Assembly (NCBI GenBank): GCA_014871385.1
Contig: CM026426.1
Span: 38,657,799-38,721,798 of the forward strand
DNA: 64,000 nucleotides
Source: Ceratodon purpureus
Taxonomy: Eukaryota; Streptophyta; Bryopsida; Pseudoditrichales; Ditrichaceae
Direction: 5' to 3'
The notes beneath the pieces are model-generated. The model was not told the DNA's origin, did no database searches, and saw only the letters and a list, made by a program, of their open reading frames with translations. Positions 15,280 through 27,413 of the stretch are shown here, piece after piece (within the stretch, counting starts at the first letter, position 1; each line of letters opens with the position of its first letter). Both the position numbers and the translations under genes were made by a program.

Positions 15280-15443
15280 CGGTGAGTTCCCGTTGCAGTC
15301 TCATGAAAGAGTTATTTTGCGTTTTTCTTCTCTAAACCCTTCACGAATTGAACTCCGCGACCATGATCTCCGATTATTCAGTTTCAGAAAACTGATGCGG
15401 GTCTATTGTTTTCTACGTCTGTTTTTCTCTTAGGTTTCCAGCA

Positions 15444-18400
15444 ATGGGAAATACCGCTAAGAGGCAACGCTTGCGACAGGGTATCAGCCGCCCAGGTCCA
15501 GCAGCTAGGCTTGCTGAAGCTCGCTTGCAGGAGGAGTTACGGGCCGTAGCTACAGAGAGGGCAAGAGAAAAGAAGGCCCTTTAGAGAGCACGAGATAGAC
15601 AAAGACACGAGGAGGCATTGGTTTTAGCTTCTGTGCCGCCGGATCATGAAGTTGATGATGCTCTCACTGTGCGGGAGTTGAACCGGATCTCCCTTCGCAT
15701 AGCACAATACATAGTCAAAGAGTTGAGAAGTTGTCCCAGTCCATCTAGTAGGAGAGATGTTATGGAGAAGGTCATGCGTCATAACACTATTTCGCCTTTG
15801 CTACCTGTTTACTATGCTCGGCCACAGGAAACAAAGGTTATTCATTCTTTCATTGAGAACTTCAAGAACGAGTTACAGTTAGTGAAGCAGGCTAACTCTA
15901 ACGAGCTGTTGGCAAGGAAGAGTGCTTTGTTAGATGCCGCAGTTAGCCAGGAGATCGAGGGAGTGAGGCCGTTGTCACGTGTTTTGGTTACAACACAGAA
16001 GAGCATTAATATTGCGTTAAACAGAAGGGTTTACGCCCCCAATACTCCAGACACGGTTTGCAGTCTTCGATTGCATAGGAAGAAGAGACCAGGGCTATCT
16101 GAGTACGTCAAAGAATGCATTCATGCATGGTGGAATGGTCAAACAAAAGTATTACCGAATAAGAAGGACATCGTCAAGCATAGAGTAGGTCAAAAAGACA
16201 GGGCCGAACCTCATCCAACACATTACTTATGCGAGCCTCAGGTGAGTTGTAACTTATTGATTTCTTGTTTGTATAATATGATGAGTCCGATTGCTTAGTT
16301 TACATACTTTCAGTACCTCATAGGACAATATGGGTATCTGAAGGTTGTAGAGAAGTCATCATTAGTTACTTTGTAGTTGTTGTGTAGCGTATTTTGCCTA
16401 GGTTGCATTCCATGGTACATAATTTGGATCAAAACATTGCAAGAAAAGGTACTATACATAGTCTTCTTCGGATGTGTACTCTATGTAATATAAACTTCTA
16501 GCAAGGTCCTGTTAGAGCAAAGTATAATTTGTACTGGTTGTGTAATTTGGAGACAATAGATGATTTAGTGCTTTTGCGGACTTTAGATTATAATTGGAGA
16601 AGTGGTACCGTGAGTACTTTACGGTCATAGTAAGTACTGGACGTGCGCCGTAATGTACTTTTTGACTTTGGACTTCCCCTAGTTGCGATGCAGGGGTGTA
16701 AATGTCCATATGATGGATCCTCACTATACTTATTGTACTAGGTTAGAATTTTTCTATAATACAGTGTTTAGTAATTGACTAAATTTGCTACTTTTGAACA
16801 CTCAGCAATAACTTAGAGTACAACTTAGTACTTGGAGTCATGTACATACGTTGCGTTGCGTTGTATTGTATGGTCTTCATGTACCTTTTATACTTGCGGC
16901 ATTGTTCAGAGTACTGAGGGGTACCGACTGTTCTTATCCATGACTTTTTGTAGAGTAATGGTCTCTATTTTGTACAATTAGTACATTTCATTGCATGTTT
17001 TGTATTAGGTTCTGAATGAAGGTCTTCTATCGTACCTAATGTACACTTGTGCGTGATTGGCAGACCTCATTCTACTTGCGCTTCGAAGAGGTCCACCCAG
17101 AATGTAGTGTGCGGCAGAGGGCTTTTGAGAGGTTGAAGCCATGGTGGGTGCGAAAACTCAAGGAGAGGAATACTTGCTGTTGCATATACCATGTGGAGAC
17201 GGACATGATGAAGGTTGGATTGAGCAACCTCAGGGACAAAGTCAGGGGGCTCCATGTGCATACCACATGTGATTGTGCGTGTACAGTATGCACAGGCAGT
17301 AAGGAAGGGACTTGTTGTCCGCATGAGAATACTTTCAAACGAATAACTTTGATGTGGGAATCATGTGTTTGTCCAAAAGGAGAATTTGATATGTGGCATA
17401 GGCTTGAATGTCTCATGGGCAATTGTTCTAGCTGTGGTTTCCAACTCTTTCCTATTTGCCCGCATGAGTTGTCTGGTTCTAACACCTTTCTTGTTAGATG
17501 GAAGTGTTTCGAGTACTACCAGGTGGGAGTGGATGCTCAGTCTGGAAAAGTGAAGAAACATCTTTGGGAAGCTTTCAAAGAGACAGCTGTTCACGAATTC
17601 CTATCTTATATGGAGAAAAAAGTGACCACCTTTATCACACACAACTTCAAGGCACGATGACAAGATGAGCAATGTCAATTGATGATGAAGAACGTTCCGG
17701 AGGGAGTGGTTGTGTCACATACCGACTATGCAGAGAACTACACTTTTGCCATTCAAAATGAGGTCCAGAGCTTGTACTACTTCAGTACTAGTGTGACCAT
17801 CCTGGTGCACATTACGATGTAGAGAGAAGGAGAGCAGACCATGAAGCAGACTCACTTCTACATATCTGATGATAAGGCTCACGATTCACCTTTTGTTCAA
17901 CATTGTCTGACGTTGCATTGGGATTGGCTGGGTGATTCAGGGTTGACACCAGAGGAACATTGGGTCTACAGTGACGGGTGTGGTTCCCTGTTTAAGTGCG
18001 CGACAGCGATGTACTTTGTTGCACGCTACCCTGCGCTCACTGGGGTTTGCAAGATGCGGTGGAACTACTTTGAGTCAGCTCATGGAAAAAGAGAATGGGA
18101 TGGGGCTGGTGCCGTGGTGAAGAGGGCGCTTGCTGCTGAGCGGATCCAATATCCATTGAGGCCCTTACAGAATGCTGCTCAAGTTGTGGAATTCCTGGAG
18201 GAGAAATACACAGAGCGCGTTGCCAGCTCATATGCTCATGCTAAAACTTCCCCTCTTTCACGTGTATTTTGGTTGATAGGAAATACAGAGGTGGATCATA
18301 ATGATAAGAGTATCAAGTGTAATACTTTGCCCGGCTCAAAGAGTCTATATTCTATTATGGGCTTCTCTATGGCTGATCCGACTATGCTTAGAACTTGAGA

Positions 18401-18989
18401 GTTGTCATGCTTCTGCATCCCGTGCATTGATGGTGATTGGACTGAGTGTGAGAACTTGACGCATGTGCAGGAGTGGGCTGTTCAGAGGCTGTGCCCGATG
18501 AGTGCAGGAGGTGTAGCACAGCAAATTAAAGAAATTGACGACGAGGCTAACTGGGTGTATGACGGCATTTCAAAGGAGGTCGGTGACTTCGTGGACATCA
18601 GCGACAATTTCATGATTCCAGCAGAAGAGGAGAACGAAGACGGAGTGGAATTCTACATTCTCCAGTGTCAAGCAAAGAAGTTTGTGTTAGCAGAGCCCAA
18701 GGCTTGCCCTTGGGGGGGGGGGGGGGGGGGGGGGGGGGTATTTAGGGCTGGAGATGTTGTGATCAAAGCAAAGTATTACAAGAAGTACGGACGTGGTGAA
18801 AAGACGTATGTACTCTGCGACAAAGCAGTTGATGCACATGTTGATGCCCATCTGGTTAGAGCTTGTAAATTCCCTATGGTTCTAGCTCAACACAGGGTAC
18901 AAAGTACTCCTGTATACAAGATGTCAAGTGAAACGCTTCAGATATGCGAAGATGCCCTGCGAGAGTGGTGGGCGTTCAACGAAGATTAA
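15444..18989 (+). pseudogene. Cys-rich DDE-like transposase candidate of the 14.2-kb element, two exons
   Basis: Exon 1 is 15444-16241 and exon 2 is 17064-18989, joined by a CAG|GTGAGT donor and a phase-0 CAG acceptor. The order is a basic helical N-terminus, then a cysteine/histidine cluster (CDCACTVC, CCPHENTF, CVCP, CSSCG, about 17270-17470), then SHTDYAENY, YSDGCGSLFK and ESAHGKREWDGAG, spaced as expected for D, D and E catalytic residues. The C-terminal part reads FYILQC, FRAGDVV and HLVRACKFPMV. The frame is constant through both exons. TAG at 15582, TGA at 17658, TAG near 17820 and TGA at 18396 disable it. A run of about 27 G at 18713-18739 codes for glycines. I have seen similar HGK...DG.G sequences in uncharacterised animal and plant proteins but cannot name the family. 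Confidence 0.7.
16242..17063 (+). other. Intron of the transposase candidate, GTAC-rich
   Basis: This 822-bp intron has roughly twenty GTAC words by eye, against about three expected by chance. It contains no reading frame of note. Confidence 0.6.
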
Positions 18990-19726
18990 GTTCAAGTTGC
19001 AAGCTATGTACACAAATTTGAGGATTGTTTCTGACTTGACGGTGGTTTCAAAAGTACTGGTCCCGTGATGATATAAGTCAAACAAATGCTTGGGTATTTG
19101 TCTGACTAAAAGTGAGCTCCAGAGATATCCCGCTATCCAAGTGCTCCCCCTTTTTTTTGCTTCAGTCATCTATTGTCTGGCATAGTAGTCTGTGATTAAG
19201 AGAACCTGCAATCCCTTACTTTCTTTTATTCTTTATAATCTTCTTTTCATGCTACCCACACCCATTACGTAGTATCACCCATTCTGTATTTCTTTTTTTA
19301 TTTCGATTTAGGCTGGACGATCATAGTTCTACACTTTGCTGGATATTAGGTACTGTAGTTTTTTCCTTTTTGTTTTGGACTTTTTACAAGGAGCACTGGA
19401 TAGCGGTACCTCAAGAGCTCATATCTAAGGATAGCAGTGATATCGTAGAATGTTGGAATTGGGAGCTACCGGTTTAGGGTGAGAGGTATGTTTCTCATTT
19501 GACGTTGGTTTTAGAAGTACTGGTTGGTGTTTAGACAAGTACTAAGACTACTCAAACAGTACCATTGAGACATTGATTCTAAGAATTTACAAGTGAGTTT
19601 ATAAACTCAAGTTCCGGCTTCGAGCTATAGAGTTTGAATGGTTGTATATTTATCCGAGTTGTTTTATGTTTGCTTCAGAATTGTTGAAGTTTCATGAGTC
19701 CCAAAAATCCTTGTATTTGGTCTATT

Positions 19727-19862
19727 TGTACATGTAGTGCATCAAAAATGTACAAAGAGTATATTCTGGATATGTACGTGTAGTATATCAAAATGTACAA
19801 AGAGTATAATCTGGATATGTACGTGTAGTATAACAAAATGTACAAAGAGTATGCTCTGAACA
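19727..19862. repeat. Three tandem copies of a 45-46-bp unit
   Basis: The unit begins TGTACRTGTAGTATATC and includes ATGTACAAAGAGTAT. Copies are 19727-19772, 19773-19817 and 19818-19862. They lie in the roughly 1.1-kb gap between the convergent genes of the 14.2-kb transposon; the rest of 18990-20090 holds no gene. Confidence 0.85.
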
Positions 19863-22152
19863 TATCTTTGGTAGTACAAACAGTATATTGGCAGAAATAT
19901 TGTTCAAGATTAATCCCTTTTATGCATAAACAAAAGGCTTGCAGTTGAAAGTCTAGAAAAATGTGCGAGTGTGGTTCTGCTTTACAGAAGGATATCACAA
20001 CACATATGTGGAGTCATCTTCTCCTAGGTGGTTTACTGGCTGACCTTCGGATGGCAAGTGGTAAGGCATTGTCTCTACACATTTTACTCATACACTAACA
20101 AGTAAACCGAGGTAGGTCCGGATCATCATTGTTAAAATTAGTGCCATAGTCCCAGGTTAGTTCCTCTCCAGGACGTATGATACGACTTGCAAAAAATGCT
20201 ACATGATAGAAGCGGCGATCCACACTCTCTATCAAAATAGGTATGTCCACTAGGTTAGAATCTTCACACTTGTAATGACAGAGGCCCACAGTCAGGCCAT
20301 ATTGTAGAATGTGAGAAGAAAGACCGTAGAGTATGTAGAATATGGTCGCAAATTCTAACTTGTGGTTCAAAAACCTGGCCACATTTCCAAATCGAGTAGA
20401 ATCCAAGCACAATGGATTGTGGTCGTCCAGTTTCCGCTTAGTGGCCCAGTCAGCATCAAGTTGCAAGCTATAGGACTGACCCGCAACTACCCCCACGTTC
20501 CTAACCATTTGCTCAGCATTTGTTAAAATCTCTCCCACCAACTCAAAAACGAACGCACAACTAGGTATTAGCTCAGTCGTCCGAATCCCCCACCCCGTAA
20601 GGGCTGTAGGAAAAACCTCTACTTGAAACTTCATCCCCTGCTGGACAACACGATTGCCACAATCACTATGACACCTACACTTGACATTGCACTTCTTAAG
20701 GAAAAGACAAGGAACATGACCTCGGCACACTGATTCGCCATTAAAACACCGTCTACCCTTCTTACAGTAATGTGCATCTTCTTCGTTGTGATTGTAGAGA
20801 TAAGCGTCCTCCACGATACCTCCTTCGCTGCATGCAACTCCTCCCCTTCTCCTTTGCCGCAGCCATGCTCTCATTTATTCCTCCCTCCGCCTTCCTTCTT
20901 GAAACCGCCTTGAATTTGGCTGCAGCCTCCACCTGCACCAATGTATCTACAAAACCTGAGGCCGTGGCTCCTCCATCCTTACCATACTCTCCCCAGAGCA
21001 ACTTGGCCTTGCGTCCCGGCAGGCATTGCGACCCTGGCTTGGGTGTCTCCTTCCTCGCGGGCTGCGCCTCATCGTCCTTCTCGTTCTCCTTCGGTGTCAG
21101 CAGTCCCTTCTCCTTCTCTATAGCACCATCCCCTTCCGCCACTGCCTCATTCTTCTTCCCCGCGCTCCCAACTCGACCACCCTTCTTTGGCGATAATTCG
21201 ACGAGTAGCCCCTGAGCTGTCCCCTCCTCCACTGCCTCACCCTTCTTCCTCCCGCTCCCAACAGTTGGACCGCCACCCTTCTTCGGCAATGCAGCGCCGT
21301 GTAGCTCCTGAGCTGTCCCCACCTCCACAGCCTCACGAATCTTCCTTCCGCTCCCCACAGTTGGACCCTTCTTCGGCACTGTTGCGCCGTCCCCTTACTT
21401 AGCTTTCGCCTCCTCCACTGCCTCACGAACCTTCCTCCCGCTCCCAATAGGGTGTCCCTTCTTCATTTCTGCAGCGCCGTCCCCTTCCTCAGCTGGCTGA
21501 TCCTCCACTGACTCGCCCTACTTCCTCCCGATCCCAAGAACCCCAGCTGCCTCGCCCTTTTTCTTTCCACTCCCAATGATGCCCGCTCCTTCATCCCTCC
21601 TCTTCCCTCCTCCAACAACGCCTAAACCACCCGCCTTGTCACCCCTACCTCCTTCTTGGCCCTCCGCCGTCGCTCCTTCATTGCTCCCGGCTCCTGGCGG
21701 TGGCGGTGGCGGGCTGAGGAGATGTCCATTTGAAGGGAGCGGCTCTATTGAAATGTCACCGTCTCCAACATCCTCTTGACCCTCCCCTGACTCACCATCA
21801 CTGCTCTCCGAAGTTTCACCTAAGACGGTAGTGCCGGAGCTTGAAGGTAAGGGGCCCATCTTGTTGTTGTCCTCTTCGTCAGATGAAGAATCGTCTCACG
21901 AATCGAGCTCTAGTTCAGCTCCCTTTACATGAGTCCCATCCAAGAAACAGTCCATCACCACCTTCTCCACCGGCTTCTCCAGCATTCGAGGAACTCTAGA
22001 TTTAATGCTCTCGCCCCTGACAATCCTTTGCGGCTCTTCTCCTAAATCTTCTAGATCGCCTAGAGACCATGTTGGCTGGCTTGTCTCCCCTTCCACTGTT
22101 GGCCCCCCATTCTTGACGGCCTTCTTAGGTGATGCAAACCTCAGGCTAGAAC

Positions 22153-23060
22153 CTGCCACCAAACATCTCGTTAGAGTCTAAACACATGGTACCGAATGTA
22201 GTTGCAGTCAACTAGCACAAATGAACCAGTACTATCACTACCTATTCTGTTTGAACTGGTGGACCATTTGTACAAGTTCGCAATCCTAAATGTACTCTAC
22301 GACTTGTTCTTACTCTGAGTTTACCATGTAGGACTTCTAGTACCAAATAAAATAAAGACAAGAAATACCTGTAGTACCTCCGTCAAGCACAATGTTGTCT
22401 GCGCACCCTAAACCGTAAGTACATTTCAAGCACTATGTCACATGGAGTACATAAAATACTTGCTCTAAGTAGCCGCATGTACCTGAAGATTAGGCCTAAT
22501 ATACAAATATGACATCTCCAGCAACTAACAAAAATCACCAAGTACCATGCAATACACAATAATGTACGGACCTCAGTGAAGCAAACAACTTGTACATGTA
22601 TTGGATTTAGACTTTGACACTACTATACAAATATGACATCTCCAGCAACTAACAAAAATCACCAAGTACCATGCAATACACAATAATGTATAGAATTCAG
22701 TGACAGGACTTCTTGTACACATATTGACTTCAGACTTCGACAGTAAGATACATCTTCAGACATATGTTGTTAGTAAAATTGGACTTCATATCCACTGTGC
22801 AAGTCTAATCCGGCACAAAGATCGCAATCATCACAATGCTAGCAACCACACCAAAGACATAGTGTACAACCTTACGATCCAACAATATACTGGCTATTCC
22901 TTTAACAAACTTCTAGAACTCACCTGAACTGGAACAACCGCAAACTACATTCTAGGACTCCAAAGTACATAAGCACTCAAATTCCTACAGAGCACAACAA
23001 TGACTCAACACTCTAAACCACATATCCGGAATGCTGAAAATTAAATGTAAATTAACTTAC
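22153..23060 (-). other. Intron of the SET fusion gene, GTAC-rich
   Basis: The minus-strand donor is G|GTAAGTTAAT at 23060 and the acceptor GGTGGCAG ends at 22153; phases agree (G|GT, glycine). It carries many GTAC words and a 123-bp tandem duplication. Confidence 0.65.
22501..22746. repeat. Tandem duplication, 123-bp period
   Basis: Copy one starts at 22501 and copy two at 22624. The first 65 bases are identical between copies (ATACAAATATGACATCTCC...), then divergence rises. It lies in the intron of the SET fusion gene. Confidence 0.85.
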
Positions 23061-23852
23061 CATTAGATGGCACATTCGCCATAGCCTGCTCTGTCCTATC
23101 CTTCATCAGCCTCCTCCTTTCTTTGGCTACTCCAAGCATCCTAGCCGTCTCCACTAGATCCGCAGGTGGCTCTCCCTAACCAAAACTCCGGTACCATTCC
23201 GGGTGACAAATCTCCCCGCACCCTATTGCCACGCACTTGCAGCTACGCACAAAGACTACTGAAGCACAGAAAGGATGATATAAGTGTCTATAGGAGGATA
23301 CAACCATGTCATTCTGCGGGAATGGGAAGGAACACAAGCAGCAAGGGGTAATCTTGATGAACCCGGTCTCATCTTCAAAATCACACCTGGACAGAATTGA
23401 CACCGCAGGCGCATACACCAGTGGACTTGGAGTAAATTTCAGAGTACTCCTCCCTTGCTTCAACTGAAACTTCTCGGCTGCAAGGGCATCAAGTTGCAAT
23501 TGGCTCGACTCCAATTCTCGGTTCAATGCCTGGATCTCAGCTTCGGCACTCTCTAGCTCCCACTTAGCGGTCGCGACCTTGACCTCCTCCTCTGCCAACT
23601 GCTCCTGAATTCCCTCCATCTTGATCTTCTCTTTGTACACATTGGCCCCTTCCTCTTCCATCGCTCAAATCAGCGCCGTCTTCTGCTCCTCTTGTTTCCT
23701 CAATGTGCCCATGCCCCATTCACTTTGCTTGCTCTTCCAAATGGCGCCGTCAAGCAATTGACTTGCCTCCTTCTTCAGCTCCCGCTTATGCTTCTGCTCC
23801 AAGTAGACAGCTTGCTGTAAACCCTCCACGTCTCGCAGCCGCTCCTCCACTT

Positions 23853-23993
23853 CACTAGTAGAAATTTGGTCCTTAAGGACTCGTCCGTAATGACTTAAAT
23901 GGTCCAAAATGACTTAAATTGAGTGAAAATGAGTCATTTTGGACCATTTAAGTCATTACAGAGGAGTCCTTAAGGACCGTATTTCTACTAGTG
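23853..23993. mobile_element. CACTA-type MITE, 141 bp
   Basis: The ends are CACTAGTAGAAA and its inverse TTTCTACTAGTG, the typical terminus of plant CACTA elements. Arms of about 62 bp pair with about four mismatches around a short AT-rich loop. CTT flanks both sides (23850-23852 and 23994-23996), the 3-bp duplication expected for CACTA. It lies within exon 1 of the SET fusion gene; removing it plus one CTT restores the coiled-coil frame. Confidence 0.92.
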
Positions 23994-25559
23994 CTTCCCC
24001 CTTCGCCAACCTGCCACTGCTCTGTCTTCGCAAACCCGTATCCTCCAGCAGGCACACACCCGAGGCCATGGCGAACTCAAGTCCACCCTTCGACTCTCCC
24101 GGTGGTCCACGACCCCCCACCGTCACAGCAACCCCTTGCTCGCCCCTTCCTCCCCAGCCTGGTTCTATCTTAATGCCACGCCACTCCTTACCCCGGACAT
24201 CGACCTTTCTCTTCCCCTCCACGCACTTGGACTCCGCAATTGACTTCCTCACCTCCTCGAGCTTTCCCCTGTCCATGGTGTACCGGTTCTTCTATCTCTT
24301 GTTTGTCTCCTCCCCGAATGCACACCAATTCACTCGTCCACCACCTTCTTCGTACTCTAATGCTATCCCTTCGGCGAATCTCACAATGATCAGGTTCGGA
24401 TTCTCCTCCTTCCCATGTTGATACAGAATGGGATGTAGGTACTTCACCCTGTCCACAACATCCTGGACTTCGCAACCCTGCCAGTAGAACCCGCTCCGAC
24501 CACCATCTCCGTAGGGCTTACCAAACAACTTGCGCATAGTGTCGGAAGAGACCGTGCCTCTTCGGAGGTGGTGGGGGTTCTCCCCCTCGTTGAGGAGTCC
24601 ATACTCAGCCTGGAAATCCGCCTTCTTCAATTCTCGCGGAGGCTTCTTCAGCCTCGAAATCTCGTTGTCGACGTCTTCTACACACGTGAAGGCCTTCTCA
24701 GATTTCACAGTCCCCTTCCCTTTCTTCTTCGCAGTGGACTTGGAACCCGTAGCAGCTTCTTCCTCCAAATCGTCTTGGGGGGTATCTGCTCCTCGCGTTG
24801 CGCCTGAAGTACTCCTCGGCACGTCCTTTGCAACTCCTCCCTCCACCCTGTCCCGGCCACGACTGCGACCTCTAGTTCCTCCAGCTGCCGCCTTCGTCCG
24901 TAGTTCCCTCCTCGATGGCTCTTCACCAGTCCGCCCTTCTTTGCCTGACGACGCACGCGCCTTCTTCCGCGGACCCTCTCCTCCAGCGTCTTCCTCATCA
25001 CTCCCCGCACCGCGACTCCTCCTCTCTTGCGCTCCAACTACTCTCCCCTTTTTGGCGCTGGATGTGTCCCCAGAGCGTGCACCAGTACTTCGCTCCATTA
25101 CTGCCTCGAGTGTCGCTGCTGCTCTGCCTCCTCTTCCCCCTCCCCTCCGCTCCCTCTCTCCCCTCGTTGTTGTACAGCAATGGACAACCGCGTGCCTGCC
25201 TCCGCCGATCCCCCGCCTGATCACAGCTCCCTCATCGCCTCCAAACTCTTAGTAGGCTGGACTCTTCTTGCCAACTCCTGCCCCATCTACACCCCTCCAC
25301 AGAAACACCAAATGCCGCCACCAGTGCTACCTTTACCGCGCCAGAAGAAGCGAAAACAAAATCTACAGAGTAAACTCCAGAATCCAAGCTCACCATCGCC
25401 CCCCCTAAACCTACAACAGATGCACATGAACCCTACAAAACCATTGCTCCAGCATCTCACTCCTCACACAGTCGCAGCTTCGGCTACACACAATGCTCAC
25501 TGCCTTCGACCCCCGAGAGAGCTGCGAGACGAAGCTCACCCTCGACCACCAGTCACCTA

Positions 25560-26177
25560 ATGTCTCCTTCACAGCGGTCACCGGCAGTCACCAGTCATGC
25601 CCACACTCTCGTCACCCCTAACTGCTAATCACCGGTCACTAAACCCTCAGCATTACTTCCCGCCGTCACCTTCAATGTAAACCGACTTCAACATTAATTG
25701 ACACTTGAGTAGTATACTCCCTTCTCTCCTATCCTAAATACAATATATTTTTTTGCATATGGTTGAATTATCATACATAGATCTAGTCAATTTCTATTAC
25801 AATGCATTATAGTTTCGATTTTTTAATTTTATTTAAGGGGAGAAAGAAAGTTCTATACTGTACTATTGATTTGTTTTTGTTTTCCTATCATAAAAAACGC
25901 TTAAAATACACCTATATGAAATTAAAAAATTAAAAAATCAAAAAAAAGAAATACATGTATAAAGTAATTGCTTGTATTTTCCTTATACCTAATTTCTAAT
26001 TTCTGTTTTCTAATTTTTTCCAGAATTAAAAAAAAAAAAACACATATATTGGTGTCTTTATCCAACATACGATAAGTACTGTACTTTATAATTTATTTAA
26101 GGTGGGGAAGACAACAATTTTTGTTTATCGTTTTTTTTTTTAATTTCCTATCAGCAAATAAACTTAAAATAGATCTC

Positions 26178-26225
<48 letters not shown>

Positions 26226-27382
26226 TTATTAATGAACAACATATATAAAGCAATCTCTACAATATCTTGTTCTTTCGTCTTTGAAAAAGTGTCCTTCTCA
26301 ATTCTTTCACTTCTTCTATTTCTTTTAATGTTTCATATTTTATTTAAAGGGGGGAAGAAATAATCTTGATCAATCTATTACTTTTTCTAATAATCTTGAT
26401 CTATTATTCTTTTTTTTTTTTTTTTTTTAATATATCATATCAACTCTTAAGAAGGGGCGCACAAAATGACATTCATCATTTATTTTTTAAATTTATTTCT
26501 CTATCAATAAAATATCTTAAAGTAGTTGTACATGTTAAATGAATATATTAACTATCTCATATGTTGATTTTGCACGCTATAATTTTTCCATCATACTAAT
26601 TTCTAACGTCTCATGCCTAATTTTAAGAAAAAATTACATATAAACAAATCTACCCACATTTAAGAATATTCTATTTTCAAATTGCTATCTTAAAAATCCA
26701 TTGGCACCCATAAATCTGATGAATTCACTTTCATTGCTCTATTACATCACACTTCAATTGAGTGTTCCTTCATCCTTCAACTATTTATTTTTTATTTTTA
26801 TAATTTAATTAAACTCTTTTTTCTTTTTCTTTTTGACCATCTTTTATTTTATTTTTTTCCTTTTTTCTTCGTAAGTCCTTCTTTTTTCTTTTTTTCTTTT
26901 TCCACCTTCTTTTATTTTAATATTTCATTCCTTTCTTTCGTAGACCTCTTTCAGTGTCCTACTTTTATTTGTTTTCATTCCCTCTTATAGTACAGTATTT
27001 CATATTTGCAACTTTTTTCTCACCCTTCTATTTTATTTTATTTTTTCTTCTCTTTTTAAATTTTTTCCCCTTTGTTCTTTTATCACCATATTTCATATTA
27101 GTCTCTTTTTTCAGTCCTTCTACTATTATATTTTTCTTCTATTTTTTTTTATTTTACTTATTTTTCCTCACGAATCTTTTATTATCGTATTTCATGTCTG
27201 TTTCTATTTTATTTATCCTTTCATTATTTTTATTTCCCTCTTCTATTTTTTTTTCTTTTCAATTTTTTCCTTCTTTTATCTTAATATTTAAAATGTTATT
27301 TTAGGGGGGGGGAGGAAATGATGTCCATATTTTAATTTTAATTTTTATATTATTATTAAAACAACTTTAAAAAGCTATACAC

Positions 27383-27413
<31 letters not shown>

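Larger units (their letters stand above)
20095..25252 (-). pseudogene. RING-like / Lys-rich repeat / SUVR-type SET fusion gene of the 14.2-kb element
   Basis: Exon 1 (about 25252-23061) starts with a basic low-complexity region, then a folded stretch (LRRGTVSSDTMRKLFGKPYG), a coiled coil and a zinc cluster (CCLCSFPF...HLYHPFC...CKC). It ends at a GTAAGT donor. Exon 2 (22152-20095) rejoins in phase and encodes an acidic Ser/Pro tract and several copies of a motif like KKGGPTVGSGRKKGEAVEEG. It then has a cysteine-rich pre-SET piece (CNVKCRCHSDCGNRVVQQG) and a SET domain with GWGIRT, GEILTN, LDADW, FGNVARFLNH, NLVDIP and EELTWDYG. These motifs match plant SUVR1/2/4 histone H3K9 methyltransferases. 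The post-SET cysteines are missing: the protein stops at FTC. At least six nonsense codons, one frameshift near 20830 and a MITE insertion disable it. Treating it as one gene rests on shared frame and phase. Confidence 0.75.

Noticed and set aside
24530..25252. 240-residue plus-strand frame opposite the SET fusion gene
   Set aside because: It mirrors the minus-strand exon, is Ser/Pro-rich by codon complementarity and has no recognisable domain, while the minus frame joins in phase to the coiled coil and RING-like parts.
26954..27304. Phe/Leu-rich 116-residue frame resembling a membrane protein
   Set aside because: It is a translation of a T-rich low-complexity tract within the transposon arm.
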